Of a stretch of DNA of 64,000 nucleotides, positions 1 through 10,779 are shown in pieces; positions within the stretch are counted from its first letter, which is position 1; the number at the start of each line of letters is the position of its first letter. The DNA comes from Halichoerus grypus (lineage: Eukaryota; Chordata; Mammalia; Carnivora; Phocidae): assembly GCF_964656455.1 (NCBI RefSeq), contig NC_135720.1:108016696-108080695 (forward strand), written 5' to 3'. The notes beneath the pieces are model-generated. The model was not told the DNA's origin, did no database searches, and was given only the letters and a program-made list of their open reading frames with translations. The position numbers and the translations under genes were made by a program.

Positions 1-540
1 GTGGAGCCCTGCAGCCAGGGTGTGGTCAACAAACTGGGGGGGGGGTGTCACAGCTGGTCGTTTCAGACACAGGTTCTGAGAGCCACCATCCCCCATCACC
101 TCCTCCAGCATTCCCCGTCTGCTCTCACTGTCTCCACAGGTTCAAGGCTCCTTCAGTTTAAAAATCCTTCACAGGAGCCTGCTCTCAAGTCACGCCCCCC
201 ACTCAGGCCCTGATGCTCTCCCCTCCTGGGTTTTTGTGGCCGAGCTGCCTGTCCACTGCTCCTCAGACTGTCCTTGCCTGGGACACCTGACTTGTGGGAT
301 CTGCCACTATCGCTTGGAAGCAGGACAGGGAGGGGAGCAATGACCCACAGGGCATGGTGAGCATGGGCGCATATTCTCTGCTTCATTGTAACCCCATAAG
401 GAGTGGGACATAAGGACCCAGAAGTGCACAGAGGGCCCCCGCACTTGCCAGGGTGAAAGTTCCTACACTGTGGCCCCACATTGGAATTTGTGTCTGTCCC
501 ACTGGTGAGTCTCTATAATGGACAACATAGGAAAGCTGGT
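1..540. other. single-copy noncoding stretch
   Basis: Mixed-composition DNA with no recognisable repeat. The open frames here (for example minus strand 479 to 153) have no recognisable domain and no flanking splice pattern. I see nothing functional. Confidence 0.5.
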
Positions 541-544
541 AGGT

Positions 545-722
545 GTGCAGACTCTGGGCAAAACCTGCTGGAATCCTGGCTTTGTGGCCTGTGGGAAATT
601 ATGTAACTTCTCTGTTCCTTGGTTTCCTCATCTGAAAAGTGAGGATCCTCATCATCCTTACTCCAGAGTGTTTTGGTGGGGGAGAATGACATGAGTTAAT
701 ACACATAGCATGTCCAGAAGAG
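545..722 (+). mobile_element. MIR SINE fragment
   Basis: Follows the MIR order: a degraded 'loss of function in clinic-note style' tRNA-derived start, then the core 'taacttctctgttccttggt' followed by 'tcctcatctgaaaagtgagg', then the 'gagttaatacacatagca' part near the 3' end. An old mammal-wide SINE fossil, no coding role. Confidence 0.8.
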
Positions 723-739
723 TTATTCTAGAAACACAT

Positions 740-1070
740 AACCCCTCAGCCCTGATCTGCTCTCATGTCCTCGACCTCCCCCTGGTCCCTTGACTTAACG
801 CCACACTGCACCCTTGCTCTTGGTCAAATGTGCCAGCACACCTCCCTCTCTTCGGGGCCCTGAAACACACTGTCCCCTCTGTCTGGAGTGGGCTTGCCCA
901 TGTCCACCTGGCTCACCCCCTCAGGTCTCTGCTCATACCTTCCCTGACCACCCGCATTAAAATCAGACCCTCCCCAACACCCATTCTCCCATATCCGGCT
1001 TTATTCTTCTCTGGCATTCATCACTGCCCACTCCCCACCATTATGTAAGCTCCAGGGGACACGGGGCTCA
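740..1070 (+). mobile_element. L2 LINE 3' region
   Basis: Matches the end of L2 ORF2 and its 3' UTR as I remember it: a 'gtctggagtgggcttgccca' block (consensus 'tgcctggaatgctcttcccc'), 'tcaggtctctgctcatacct', a 'ccctgaccacccgcattaaaa' type block and 'tatgtaagctccaggggaca'. The reading frame is decayed. Confidence 0.75.
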
Positions 1071-1074
1071 GGGG

Positions 1075-2115
1075 TGGGTTGCAAATTTAAACAGGACGGG
1101 TGCATGGGAACCTCACCCCTGGAGGTGAACAGACATGGGGGCTGAAAGATGCAAAACCAAAAGTGTCCAGGAGAAAGCCACAGAACCATTGCTGTGAGCA
1201 CCAATAGAGCGTGGTCAGATTGTCACCTTTCAGCTCACCTGTCTGCCTGTGACACAGTTCTCCCTGCTGCCTGCCAGAGAGGCTTGGGCTGTCGCAGAGG
1301 AGGGAGAGTAACAAGAAAAAACAGGCAGAGGAGAGATGGAACATGCTTGTGCTCTGAGGCTGGAAACTGACTGCTGACCTTCCCGCAAGCTCCCTCCAGA
1401 GCAGGGGACTGCAGGCTCCTCCCCAGCTCCCAGGGCTTCAGATGTGCAGAAACCTGTCTCAAAGGCCCTGAGTGGAGACATCTGGGCCATAGAGAGCGAG
1501 CATGCTGCCAACCCCTTGGGTGCTGTAAGCAGGTAACCTTCTGTGGGCACACTTGTCGTTGAAGGAGTGGGCTCTCCTCCAGGCCTGGAGTTGAGATCCT
1601 GGGTCTGTAGTGGGTCACCAGTGCGTCACACACCTTAGCCTTTTAGGCACCTTGATGGCTGTGTGAAAATCAGAGCGTGCTGTACCACCCAGCTCTGTTA
1701 TTTTCAGAGGTTCCTCGGGTCCAGTTTGGTAGGGGGCTGCTCCACCCCATTTGCAGATCCAGCCTCTTCCTGTCTTCGGTCCCTGTTCCCCAGCCCGCAA
1801 ACACCAGGCACCCTCTCTAGGCATGAGAGGTGCTGCGTCCACGTACTCAGAATTCCCGGAGCTTGATGGAAGGAATCAAAGTCTTCCTGTAGAAACTAAT
1901 GGGGACAGATTTCAGACTCTGAAAGAGCATTTTAAGCAAATGAATAAGCAAAGACCAAGATGTGGGAACAAGCGAGAAGAAGCAAGAGATGAACATCAAA
2001 GCTTCAGTCGGACCATGGGGGGATCAGAAGAATGAGGGGCTAAGCAGATGAGCACTGCAGGGAGAAACCCACATGGTCACTGGTCACACTGGTTAAGGGC
2101 ATTATGACATCATCC
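1075..2115. other. single-copy noncoding stretch
   Basis: No repeat recognised. 1,230-1,630 has overlapping open frames on both strands (up to 132 aa on minus), which is typical of GC-moderate chance ORFs. 1,870-2,040 is purine-rich and open on plus, without a recognisable domain. Confidence 0.45.
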
Positions 2116-2119
2116 ATGA

Positions 2120-2275
2120 GGAGGCCAATTCATTCATTCACTCACTCGCCCATTCATTCCTTCATTCAATAAATAGCTACTGAGCACCTGTTGTATGCCG
2201 AGAACTGGCAGCAAGGTTTGTGGGGCGAGCAAGACAGATGTGAGGCTCACAATTTAGCGAGACTGATTTCAGAAG
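2120..2275 (-). mobile_element. L2 LINE 3' end
   Basis: Reverse complement of the L2 tail: 'cattcattccttcattcaat' then 'aaatagctactgagcacctg' and 'gtatgccgagaactggcagc'. These are the mirror image of the L2 'gtgcctggcacatagtaggtgctcaataaatg' signature. Old fossil. Confidence 0.75.
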
Positions 2276-2574
2276 ACCCTGTGTTTCCTTCCAAATCTAT
2301 GTGCTTTGCAGATATCCACTCAAAACTGCACACTGTCAGGGTGTGCATGGGCATCAGTTCAGCACGTGCAAGTGGCCAGTGCCAATTACACACCCTGCAT
2401 GCTGTTCCCTTTACAGAGCCTTTGGTCACTTCACTAAGTCTTGAGTTAGAGAGCCTTTAGCTCCTGTTGTACATATACACCTGGAATGAGCAGATGGATA
2501 TGACTATCAGGCTGTCATGGCTAGGACTCTGACATCCAAAATGACCAAGTCAGGAAAAGATCCTCAATGCACCC

Positions 2575-3302
2575 TTGCCCACAGACACACACATTCACAC
2601 ACAGAGACACACATTCACCCATAGAGACATATATATTCACACACAGGGACATACATATTCACCCACAGAGACATACATATTCACCCACAGAGATATACAC
2701 ATTTGCACACACATTCACACACTGGGACACACATTCACACACAAACACAGACATTCACACACATAGACACATTTACACAAACAGACACACACATTCACAC
2801 ACAAATACACATTCACACATAGAGACATACATATTCACACACAGAGACACACACATTCACCCACAGAGATATACACATTCACACACACATTCAACCACGG
2901 AGACATACACATTCTCACACACACACACACAGACACAGACACATACATTCACACACAAACACAGACATTCACATTCACACAGATATTCGCATTCACACAC
3001 ACAGAAACATTCACACAGACACATACATTTACACACACAGACACACACATTCACACACACATTCACACATAGAGACATACATATTCACACACAGAGACAC
3101 ACATTCACACACACAGAGACACACGTTCACCCACATACATTTACCCACATGGACACACACATTTACACATTGACACAGATGTACACATTCACACACACAA
3201 ACACACATTCACACATAGAGACATACACATACCCACACATTCACACTTATACACACAGAGACACACACATTCTCTCTCTCTCATTCTTTCTCTCTCTCTC
3301 TC
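2575..3302. repeat. CA-rich minisatellite array plus TC tail
   Basis: About 690 bp of imperfect tandem units built from (CA)n broken by ATTCAC, AGAGACATA and ACCCACAG blocks, with an approximate unit of 20-24 bp, ending in a TC/CTTT run at about 3,265-3,302. The 386-codon plus-strand frame (2,567-3,727) reads as His-Thr repeats such as THTHSHTNTHSHIET and then runs into ordinary sequence, so it is a repeat artefact rather than a gene. Confidence 0.95.
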
Positions 3303-3424
3303 CTGAAGAAGGCTATCTTAAACAGGCTCCTTTCTGTCTGGCAGTGCTACAGACAGGAGGCTTAGGGGCAATATGGTTAGGAGACAGGGCCTCCTGGACC
3401 TCCTGCTGCCAAACAGCTCTGTAT

Positions 3425-3550
3425 CCTTGGCTAATATATCCTTGGGTACCTGTTCTGATAGATGAGGGTGACATATCCACTTACTTCACAGTGTTCTTGC
3501 AAGATTTCAATGAGATAAATGACGGCATACTTGTGCAGTGGACACTTGTC
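3425..3550 (+). mobile_element. possible MIR 3' half
   Basis: Resembles the second half of MIR: 'ttctgatagatgagggtgac' followed by a 'cttgcaagatttcaatgaga' block that fits 'gtgaggattaaatgaga'. The tRNA-like part is missing or too decayed to see. Confidence 0.4.
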
Positions 3551-3980
3551 TTTCTTTGGGGCTGGCACCTCACTCTCTCCCTGTGTATGTTAGGGTCTCA
3601 GGAGGTGGCAGAGCCCATCTGCCACTGCAGAAAACTTGGCTTTGCCAGTTGGATGCACCTTCCCAGACCCAAGGGACCCTGGAGCTTTATCTCGGGCTGC
3701 TGTAATGGCTTTAAGAGATGGTGGTGACCATGCTGCTGCTTTGGTGGCCAGTTGGATCTGAGATGTAAGCTCCAAGTCTCGGGCCAGCCCAGCAGCAGTG
3801 GTGTCCAAATTTGGATCACTTTAGCAGCCCACTTTGGGTGTTATTCTTGAGTGTGTAGCCCCAAACCTGGTTTCTAGGCCCTTTAGAGAGTCTATGAGTA
3901 ACCAAAGATGTTTTCGTAAATTCTTTTCCTGTTTAAATCAGCCAGAGTTGGTTTCCGTTGCTTGCATCTCGGAGCCCAGC
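3551..3980. other. single-copy noncoding stretch
   Basis: No repeat or gene recognised. Short minus-strand frames at 3,590-3,819 overlap each other and carry no known motif. The 10-mer ccagttggat occurs twice (about 3,645 and 3,748), possibly a small duplication. Confidence 0.4.
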
Positions 3981-3984
3981 CTCA

Positions 3985-4052
3985 TAGTGTGTGAAGTGTT
4001 TGGCTAGGTGCCTGGAACACACGTAGCAGGTGCTCAATAAATGTCAGCCATT
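3985..4052 (+). mobile_element. L2 or MIR 3' terminus
   Basis: 'tgcctggaacacacgtagca' then 'ggtgctcaataaatgtcagc' is the shared MIR/L2 3' end. The piece is too short to choose between the two families. Confidence 0.6.
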
Positions 4053-4054
4053 GG

Positions 4055-5735
4055 AGATGACAGGCACGCAATTGGAGGGGGCAGGTGCAGGGGGAGGGGC
4101 TGTGAGGGCCACGGCTGCCCTCAGGGCAGGGCTCCCACCCCATCTTTCCACCAATGGGGCACCAGGCTGCCTTTCTTTTCCCCTTGATTCCCTGCCACTT
4201 GCCTGCTTCCAGCCCAGGAAGGGTTGGTTTATTTGTGCAGCCCAGATGCTAAGGAATGAGGGGAAGAAGGTGCAGCAGGAGAGGGGGGGATGAATTCTGT
4301 TAAGTGGCTCTAAGTGGGAGTCAGTTTCCTGCGGGATCCCAGACACCAGCTTATTCCCTTTACCCACCACCCTACCCCCCAGGTAAACAAGCCTATCTAT
4401 ATTTGCTGCTTGGCTTCACCATCTTGATCTCTGCCCAAATACATCCCAGATCACTGGGCTTCAAAAAGCAATGCGGGGGTATGAGGAGGCCTGTGAAGAC
4501 AGAGGACTCGGGAGAAGGCTGTTTCCCAGAGCCTGTGGGATCAGCCTGCCCTCTTCCCTGCTTCCTGTCCCCCGGGGTGACTGGGCCCTCTCTCCAACCC
4601 TGCCCTCCTCCCATGGGAGATACATAGCCCCTTTACCAGGAGTGTCGCATATGGCTGTTTGGCTCAGGGATGGCCCAGAGGCACCAGCGGAGGGTACAAA
4701 TGGGGCTCTGCTGGATCTGGACTGGTCCAGTTGGAGGAAGGAGCACCTATTCCTTCCTCACCAGGGGCTGCCCACTGCCAAGCCCAGAGAGGGCCCACAT
4801 TCTGATCACACAAAAGCCATAGAAATGGGCTAAGGAGGCGTTGAGAATTTTACTAGCTTGACTAAGGTCAAGAAGAATCCTCTCATTGTCTGTGTCTCAG
4901 AAGTGTTCCTTAACAACCTCTGGGGGAGAGTCATGAACTAGTTTTCCTATGTTGCGAGCCCAAGCATGTATTTTAGCTCCTATTCTCTCTATCATAGGTC
5001 CTTCTATGGCTGCTGTTAGTCAGTGGTGACTCCATTTGTTCAGCCATAGGGACTTCCATGCCCCTTTGATCCTGTGTCTGCTTGGCAACACATGGGGAGG
5101 GGTCCGTGTCCCTGTCCTGAGCACTCTTCTGCTCTTCAGGCCCCTTGCCACTGCACTCTGTAGCACCATGGACATGAAGGCAGGACTTGGCAGGAGCCCA
5201 GCCGTGCCCTTGAGTACCTTCTCCCAAGTGGGACCTGGGCAGACCCAGGGCCTATGGGACCCAATGGTAGAACCTGACTGTGTTCCCATTGACACAAGTC
5301 TTTCCCTAAAGGGTCAGAGCTGTGAGAGTGGGAAGAAAAAATGCTGTTCCTTCTTTCAACATAGTAGCTGTTCTTTCTATCCACAAGACAAAAGCTCTTG
5401 GTGAATTATATCTTTTGAAGAAGGTGGCTCCACGTGGTGATGCCTCTCTCAGCCTCCTCTCCTCTTCCTTGAGGTGACCTCCTCCTTCAAGCCCTGAGGC
5501 CATTTCTCCATCCTCCCTGGAGAACTTTCTCCCTTTTCCCAGAAGGAAGAGGCTCCCCCATCCCCAGGCTCAGCTCCCCCTGTCAGGCTGACCCCCCTCT
5601 CCCCTGACTTGGCCATGCAGGTTCAGAGCATGGAGGATAGTCTCTGGTTCAGTGAGTGAAGGAGATATGTCTTTTACAATCTGAAAGTCCCCACATCCTT
5701 TGTGATTTTTCTTGCAACTTCCTGACGAATTGAGT
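4055..5735. other. single-copy noncoding stretch
   Basis: 1.7 kb, GC-moderate, without recognisable transposons. Several 70-120-codon frames occur on both strands (for example plus 4,471-4,833 and 5,036-5,404). They overlap one another antisense and show no domain, signal peptide or splice framing, so I call none of them. Confidence 0.45.
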
Positions 5736-5739
5736 TTCT

Positions 5740-5888
5740 GGGTTTTGTTTGTTTGTTTGTTTGTTTTTAAGAGGGTTCCATGCTCAGCACAGAGCCCAAC
5801 ACGGGATCTGAAACCATGACCCTGAGATCAAGACCTGAACTGAGTTCAAAAGTCTGACGCTTCACTGACTGAGCCATCCAAGCACCCC
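5740..5888 (-). mobile_element. Can-SINE (SINEC), older copy
   Basis: Read on the minus strand it has the tRNA-like head (gctcagtcagtgaagcgtca), the 'gatctcagggtcatggtttc' B-box side and 'tgggctctgtgctgagcatg'. On plus it begins with a (TTTG)n run at 5,743-5,766, the altered tail. Carnivora-specific SINE. Confidence 0.9.
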
Positions 5889-6019
5889 TTGACTTTCTGT
5901 TTTATAGAGACTTCCACTGTCCAACTTTTGTTGCTTGCATCTCTATGGTATCCTTTAATGTGTTCCTTTGTCTTCTGTAACTCCTGCCCATTGAAACATA
6001 GATCCATAGGCTTGAAGTA

Positions 6020-6150
6020 AGTCTCTCTATTTCTCTCCCTCTTGCTTTCTTCCTTCCCTTCTTCTTTCTTCATTCTCTTTCTTTCTTTCTTCTTTCTTTC
6101 GTTCTCTTTCTTCTTTCTTTCTTTCTTCTTTCTTTCTTTTTCTTTCTTTC

Positions 6151-6196
<46 letters not shown>

Positions 6197-6235
6197 TTCC
6201 TTCCTTCCTTCCTTCCTTCCTTCCTTCCTTCCAAA
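6020..6235. repeat. CTTT/CTTC polypyrimidine tract
   Basis: About 200 bp of nearly pure pyrimidine on plus: irregular TTTCTTTC/TTCTTTC, then (CTTT)n, then (CCTT)n at 6,190-6,231. It lies between two minus-strand Can-SINEs. The plus frame over it reads as Ser/Phe/Leu runs and is an artefact. Confidence 0.95.
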
Positions 6236-6301
6236 TCTACCTCATGAGCAATGTGTATTCATCCATCAGAAGGCAAAAAAAATCTGTCTTTGTTTTTGTG
6301 G

Positions 6302-6514
6302 GTTTTTTTCCTAAAGATATTATTTATTTATTTTAGAGAGATAGAGAGAGCACACAAGTGGGGCGGGCAGAGAGAGAGGGAAAGAGAGAATCTCAAGCAG
6401 ACTCTGCATTGAGGGGCCAGCTCAACGTGGGGCTCAATCCCACTACCCTAAAATCTTGACCTGAGCCAAAAATCAAGAGTCGGACACTCAGCCGACTGAG
6501 CCACCCAGGCACCC
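6302..6514 (-). mobile_element. Can-SINE (SINEC) with target-site duplication
   Basis: Minus-strand SINE with A-tail (T-run at 6,302-6,335), CT-rich body and tRNA-like head ending in 'gactgagccacccaggcacc'. It is flanked by a perfect 12-bp duplication, ttgtttttgtgg, at 6,290-6,301 and 6,515-6,526, which defines a clean retroposition event. Confidence 0.95.
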
Positions 6515-6526
6515 TTGTTTTTGTGG

Positions 6527-6690
6527 TATTAGTGGCCTAATAAGCAATGCCTGGATCCATTAATTCATAGGGATTGCAAAATGGTGCAATCTTAATTTTA
6601 TTATTCTTTCTTCATTTATTAGCTGGGTTCTTTATTTCTTAGCTGGACTACACCTATAGAGAGAAACTTTCCCAGATCTACCTTCTGGCC
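6527..6690. mobile_element. possible L1-type relic
   Basis: 'aatgcctggatccattaatt' and 'gattgcaaaatggtgcaatc' with 'atttattagctgggttcttt' are phrases I associate with an ancient L1M-like repeat. The Can-SINE at 6,302 would have inserted into it. Family assignment is tentative. Confidence 0.35.
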
Positions 6691-6694
6691 TCAG

Positions 6695-7515
6695 TGGACC
6701 AATGTATGTAGGAAACCCTCACAGACTTCCCCTAGCCAGCACACTCAGTTTTCTAGCCCAGGTGCTGAGTTAAGAAAGAACCCAGGGCAGGAAAAGACTG
6801 GAGGTCACCTAACCTGTCTGCCATTCTCCTCTGCACCAATCTATCTGATTGGACCTGAGCAAGAAGGGCTCTTAGCCTCTGATCTTGCTCTCAGGGGCCT
6901 CTAGTCTGAGATATCAATACTGATTTTAAAAGCAGGTTTGAAAAGCAGTAGTGTGCTTTCCCATCATGGTGGAGGTTCACCCACATGGGGGTCTGTCTGA
7001 ATTCCTGGGATGAGGGAATTGTCTTTACACCTAATCCCATTGCTCAGTCACTCTGCTAAATACCAGGAACACGCAACCACCTAAGTAATAGAATTCGGAG
7101 AGAACAGGAAAGAAGGGGTGGTGATGACACTGTGCCATCAAAAAGCAAATTAATTACAATTAGATTTTAGACATCCATTTTCTTAACATCCCTCTGCCAG
7201 GTCTCACCGTCTGCCATCCCATGGAAAGCCCCAAACAACCAACAGTTTTTGTAATGGCATTTCTTTGCCTCTCCTGATCCCCTGCCCCTGGCCCGTGCCT
7301 CCTGTTCCCAGCTGTGCCTCTCCCCCAGCCCCCAAAAAGAAGCTTAGACTTAAGACTGGGTACTGCCCCTACTTTGGGGTCTCTCCTTTCAGTCCCAATC
7401 AGGACAATCTCCTCAACAAAGAGCCATTTGCCTGCAGGGGAATTATGCTCTCCCAGCTGCTAGGACAAAGCAGCTCTAGTCACTTGGGGGTTTTAAATAA
7501 ATTTATATTTCTCTT
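6695..7515. other. single-copy noncoding stretch
   Basis: No transposon recognised. The plus frame at 7,265-7,525 (86 aa, proline-rich start) has no known domain. AT-rich segments near 7,140-7,200 contain TTAATTACAATTAGATTTTA-type homeodomain-like cores. Confidence 0.4.
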
Positions 7516-7519
7516 TATG

Positions 7520-7650
7520 TTTTAACAATAATGAAGAAACTGAAGCTCAGATACTTTACGGACCTGCCCAAGGTTTCAAGGGTCATTATGCCTAGGGTTG
7601 GGATTCAAGTACAGATCTTTAAGTGGCAAAACCCAAATATGTGTCTCCAT
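7520..7650 (-). mobile_element. MIR fragment
   Basis: Reverse complement of MIR: 'aagaaactgaagctcagata', 'gacctgcccaaggtttcaag' and 'gttgggattcaagtacagat' follow the order of 'gaaactgaggctcagagagg', 'cttgcccaaggtcacacagc' and 'ctgggattcgaacccaggtc'. Confidence 0.75.
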
Positions 7651-7861
7651 CCTCCATGCTTATCCACCCATCACAGTTGCTGGCACCTCTCTGCAGGATG
7701 AGAGCAGATATTCAGCCCATCCAAGAACCCACCAGGAAGGACAGATTTATTTAATGGGAATCCGAGGCTGCATGCTACACCTGGCTATAATCTCTGCAGT
7801 TAAACTGAACTTTTTATGGAGCCTTTAAAAGCAAGCTACTTGGGGCATGGTGGGGTGTAGT

Positions 7862-8300
7862 TAATCATCAAGAGTGCAGACTCTGGAGTCACATGGCTTC
7901 AGTTCCAATACCAGTTCCACCACTTATGAGCTGTGTGGCCACAGGCATGGATACTGCTTAACCTGCCCATGCCTCAGTGTCCTCACTGAGCAACAGTGAT
8001 AATAACAATACTCACCCCATAGGCTTCCTCCCAGGTAATGGCTTAAGAAGGCTGCAGCATTAGCATCACCTGGGGGTTTTCGAGAAATGAAAATTCTCAG
8101 GCCCCTCCCAGACCAGACCCCCTGAGTCAGAAACAGTCAGGACTCAGCAGCAGTCTGTGCTGAACATGCCATCTAGGCAATGCCCATGTACAATGAAGCT
8201 TGAGAACCATTGCTTAACACGTGTGATGCACTTGGAATGACACCTGAGACACAGTAAGTTCTCAATAAATGTGAGTGGCTTATTACTATCATTATCAATA
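7862..8300 (+). mobile_element. MIR, split by a MER5-type element
   Basis: The 5' part (7,862-8,049) has 'agagtgcagactctggagtc', 'ccaccacttatgagctgtgt' and a degraded 'taacctgcccatgcctcagt'. The 3' part (8,213-8,300) resumes with 'gcttaacacgtgtgatgcac', 'gacacctgagacacagtaag' and 'ttctcaataaatgtgag'. The two halves join into one MIR if the intervening 163 bp are removed. Confidence 0.8.
8050..8212 (-). mobile_element. MER5A/B-type hAT DNA transposon
   Basis: 'cagcattagcatcacctggg', 'gaaatgaaaattctcaggcc', 'agaccccctgagtcagaaac' and 'gaagcttgagaaccattg' match the reverse complement of a MER5 non-autonomous element, including its terminal 'tttgagaaccactg'. It sits inside a MIR, so it is younger than that MIR. 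Confidence 0.85.
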
Positions 8301-8419
8301 GCCAGAGGTGTTATTCATTACCCCTAGGGTCTTGGGTGGAGAAGGTTAGCCCAGCTCTGGAGGAGAAAGGCTAAGGACCTTTTTCATGCTCAGTTAAGTG
8401 TCCCGGGTCCCTGTGGACT

Positions 8420-8520
8420 AGTCTATCTTGTTCTGTCCACTGCAGAATTTCCAGCCCCAAGAGCAGTGCTCCGGACATAGCATGGACCTGGCAGTTATTT
8501 CCTGGATAAATGTGGTGCAT
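8420..8520 (+). mobile_element. L2 3' end, decayed
   Basis: 'aagagcagtgctccggacat' followed by 'gacctggcagttatttcctg' and 'gataaatg' loosely follow the L2 terminus. Weak match. Confidence 0.45.
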
Positions 8521-8734
8521 CTCTTCTCACTCTGTCTCATCTCTTAGTCTGGCCTTGAGATGAGGAGGGGATACTGAGGGCTAAGGAGTGGACTTCAGGC
8601 CCCACTGGAAACTCCTTGCCTAAAGGGAGCATTCTTTGCCGACACTGGGCTTAGTTTCCATACCCCCTTGTTTTTGTTATCCAATTAGAGTGTGGTGAAT
8701 CCAGGGGGAGGGGTGGTGCTATCAGGCTTTCTGT

Positions 8735-9575
8735 TTATATTACAATCTATCAATAAGAAAAGGACAGTTCAAGAGAAAAATGGATAAAAACCTGCACACT
8801 TCTCAAAAAAGGATAGCTGAATGGCTAAGAAACAAGAAAAGGTGCTCAACATCATTGGTCTGTAGGGAAATGCGTATTAAAACCACAGTGTGGTATAACT
8901 ACATACCTACAAAATTGACCGAAGTGAAAAGATGGAAAATCCTGGGTGCTGAGGAAGATATGGAGCAACTGAACTCTCAACCATGGCTAGTGTGAGAATA
9001 AAATGATAATACCATTTTGGACAACTGTTTGGAAATATCTACCAATGCATACCCTATGATCCAGTATTTCCACTTCTGTGTATTACATATCCAACAGAAA
9101 TGCAGCCATATGCTCTTTTCAAAGACATATTCTAGAATGTTCTAAAGCACTATTTTTAATAGACCCAAACTGGAAACTACACAAACAAAACATGTCTGCC
9201 AAGAGAAGAATGGATAAATCAAGTGTAGTATATTCACACAGGAGAATATTACACAGTAATGAGAATTAATGACCTACCATTACACTCAATGATGTGGCAG
9301 GACCTGATGAACATACCCTAAAAAGAAAGAAGCCAGACATGAGAGAATTTGTGTATACTGTTTGATTCCATTTATATGAAGTTCAGTAACAGACTAAAAC
9401 AAATGTAGTGGTTACCCTGGGGAGCATAATAACTAGAAGGCAGCACAAGGGGGCTTCTGAGGTGCTGGTAGGGTGTGTTGATCTGAATCCTAGTGACATT
9501 GATGTGTTCAGTTTGTGAAAATTCATTGAGATGTACACTACCAATGCATGATCATTTTAACAAAAAGTTAAGCAA
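8735..9575 (+). mobile_element. L1M-type LINE-1, ORF2 end and 3' UTR
   Basis: 'gatagctgaatggctaagaa', 'aggtgctcaacatcattggt', 'gagaatggataaatc'-type phrases, 'agaagccagacatgagagaa' and 'tgtttgattccatttatatg' are the familiar end of L1 ORF2 and the L1M 3' region in correct order. Frames are broken by stops and indels (longest piece 71 codons), so it is a dead ancient copy. There is no 5' part. Confidence 0.9.
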
Positions 9576-9579
9576 GGTA

Positions 9580-10195
9580 AGTGATCATGGAATATCAAGT
9601 GGTTCGTGTCTCTTACTGTTCTTGAAGGAGCAGCCCTGTGCAGGGAAAGAGTCCAGAATTCCAGACCTGGACCCTGAGCTCCAACCTCTTTAGCATTCAA
9701 CATCTCAGTGTCCTTATCAGTAGACAACAAGGAAATCCAGACCCAAGAAGAGAAGGAAATCACCCAAGGTTGATATGCAGTGGCTGGCAGAGATCTTACC
9801 TTGGCCACATATAAGGAGGTAGCTGAGGCCATCTGCTTATAGAATCAATTGGATGACGTCTGCAGAGGTACCCTGTACCTGGTGGCATGGTAGAGCTGTG
9901 TGGACTGCTATCACCAGCATTCCCTGAGCCAGAGATACATCTGTGGGGTTCTCCATTGCCGCCCAGCTTCATGCTCATTCTTTCCAATGACACGCTCTCA
10001 TTCTTTCTTGAAAGTGATTACAATTCCTAAATGAGCACACAAAAATAAACCTCTTCATTAACCAGGGAAAAAAATGTGCCACCTGAGTGGAATGTGCACC
10101 AGAATGCAACAGAAGCAAAGCAGCATATGCTGGACTAATTAGCCCTGTCTCCACAGATGGATGTGTTCAGCACAGTGGTTGTGTTATGGGGTGAG
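9580..10195. other. single-copy noncoding stretch
   Basis: No confident element. 9,640-9,810 has MIR-like phrases ('atctcagtgtccttatcagt', 'gaaatcacccaaggttgata') in conflicting order, too weak to call. Antisense-overlapping short frames are ignored. Confidence 0.4.
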
Positions 10196-10199
10196 GTAA

Positions 10200-10330
10200 C
10201 TGGGAGCTATCCTGTTTAAGGCAGCATTTCCAAAGGCTGTTCTTCAGAATGCTAGTCCCGTGAGATGTTAACCAGTGCCATGAGGTGACAATTCCATGCT
10301 CAAATATATTTTGGGAACTACTAGTTTAAA
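10200..10330. mobile_element. unassigned ancient DNA-transposon-like repeat
   Basis: 'cagcatttccaaaggctgtt', 'gaatgctagtcccgtgagat' and 'atattttgggaactactag' have the inverted 'tttccaaag ... ttgggaac' end style of short mammalian DNA transposons. I recognise the style but cannot name the family. Confidence 0.4.
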
Positions 10331-10509
10331 TATTATGTGTTCTTTGCTGCAGGACTTCTCAGAAACTTCAATATGCTAGTGAGTATAACGAATCACCAAG
10401 GTAGGATCAAGTAGGTAGTATTTCTCTTATTTGATTATTGGATCCTTTTAATTTCTCAAGCGCTTTATGAAAAGTATTTCCTGGAACCCACAGTGAAAAA
10501 TCTTACGTA

Positions 10510-10640
10510 GACCCAATCTTGGTCCAAGAGTCAGGAAACCTGGCCTGCCGATCCAGCCCGGTTATCAACCAGCAGGACACTTTGGACAAAGCCTTCTTTT
10601 CTCTGAGCCCCAGTTAACTGGAAGAAAGGGACTTGAGGAA
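10510..10640 (+). mobile_element. possible MIR/MIR3 fragment
   Basis: 'caagagtcaggaaacctggc', 'cactttggacaaagccttct' and 'ttctctgagccccagttaac' follow the MIR order of pedigree phrase, 'tgaccttgggcaagtc' and 'ctctgagcctcagtttc', heavily diverged. Confidence 0.55.
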
Positions 10641-10779
10641 AAGCAAGAATATGGATATGCCAGAGAGGGGGAATGGTGTTCTAACCATTGTCTTACCTCA
10701 TTTTTTTTTCATTTAATGCCATGGTGTTAGGCAATGTGACTTCATTATTTATATGTGAAGCAGAGGCTATTGATCCCTT

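Noticed and set aside
2567..3727. 386-codon plus-strand ORF
   Set aside because: It translates a CA-based tandem repeat (Thr-His repeats) and then runs into unique DNA. No domain, start context or conservation argument.
6020..6314. 90-codon plus-strand Ser/Phe-rich ORF
   Set aside because: It is the translation of the CTTT/CCTT tract.
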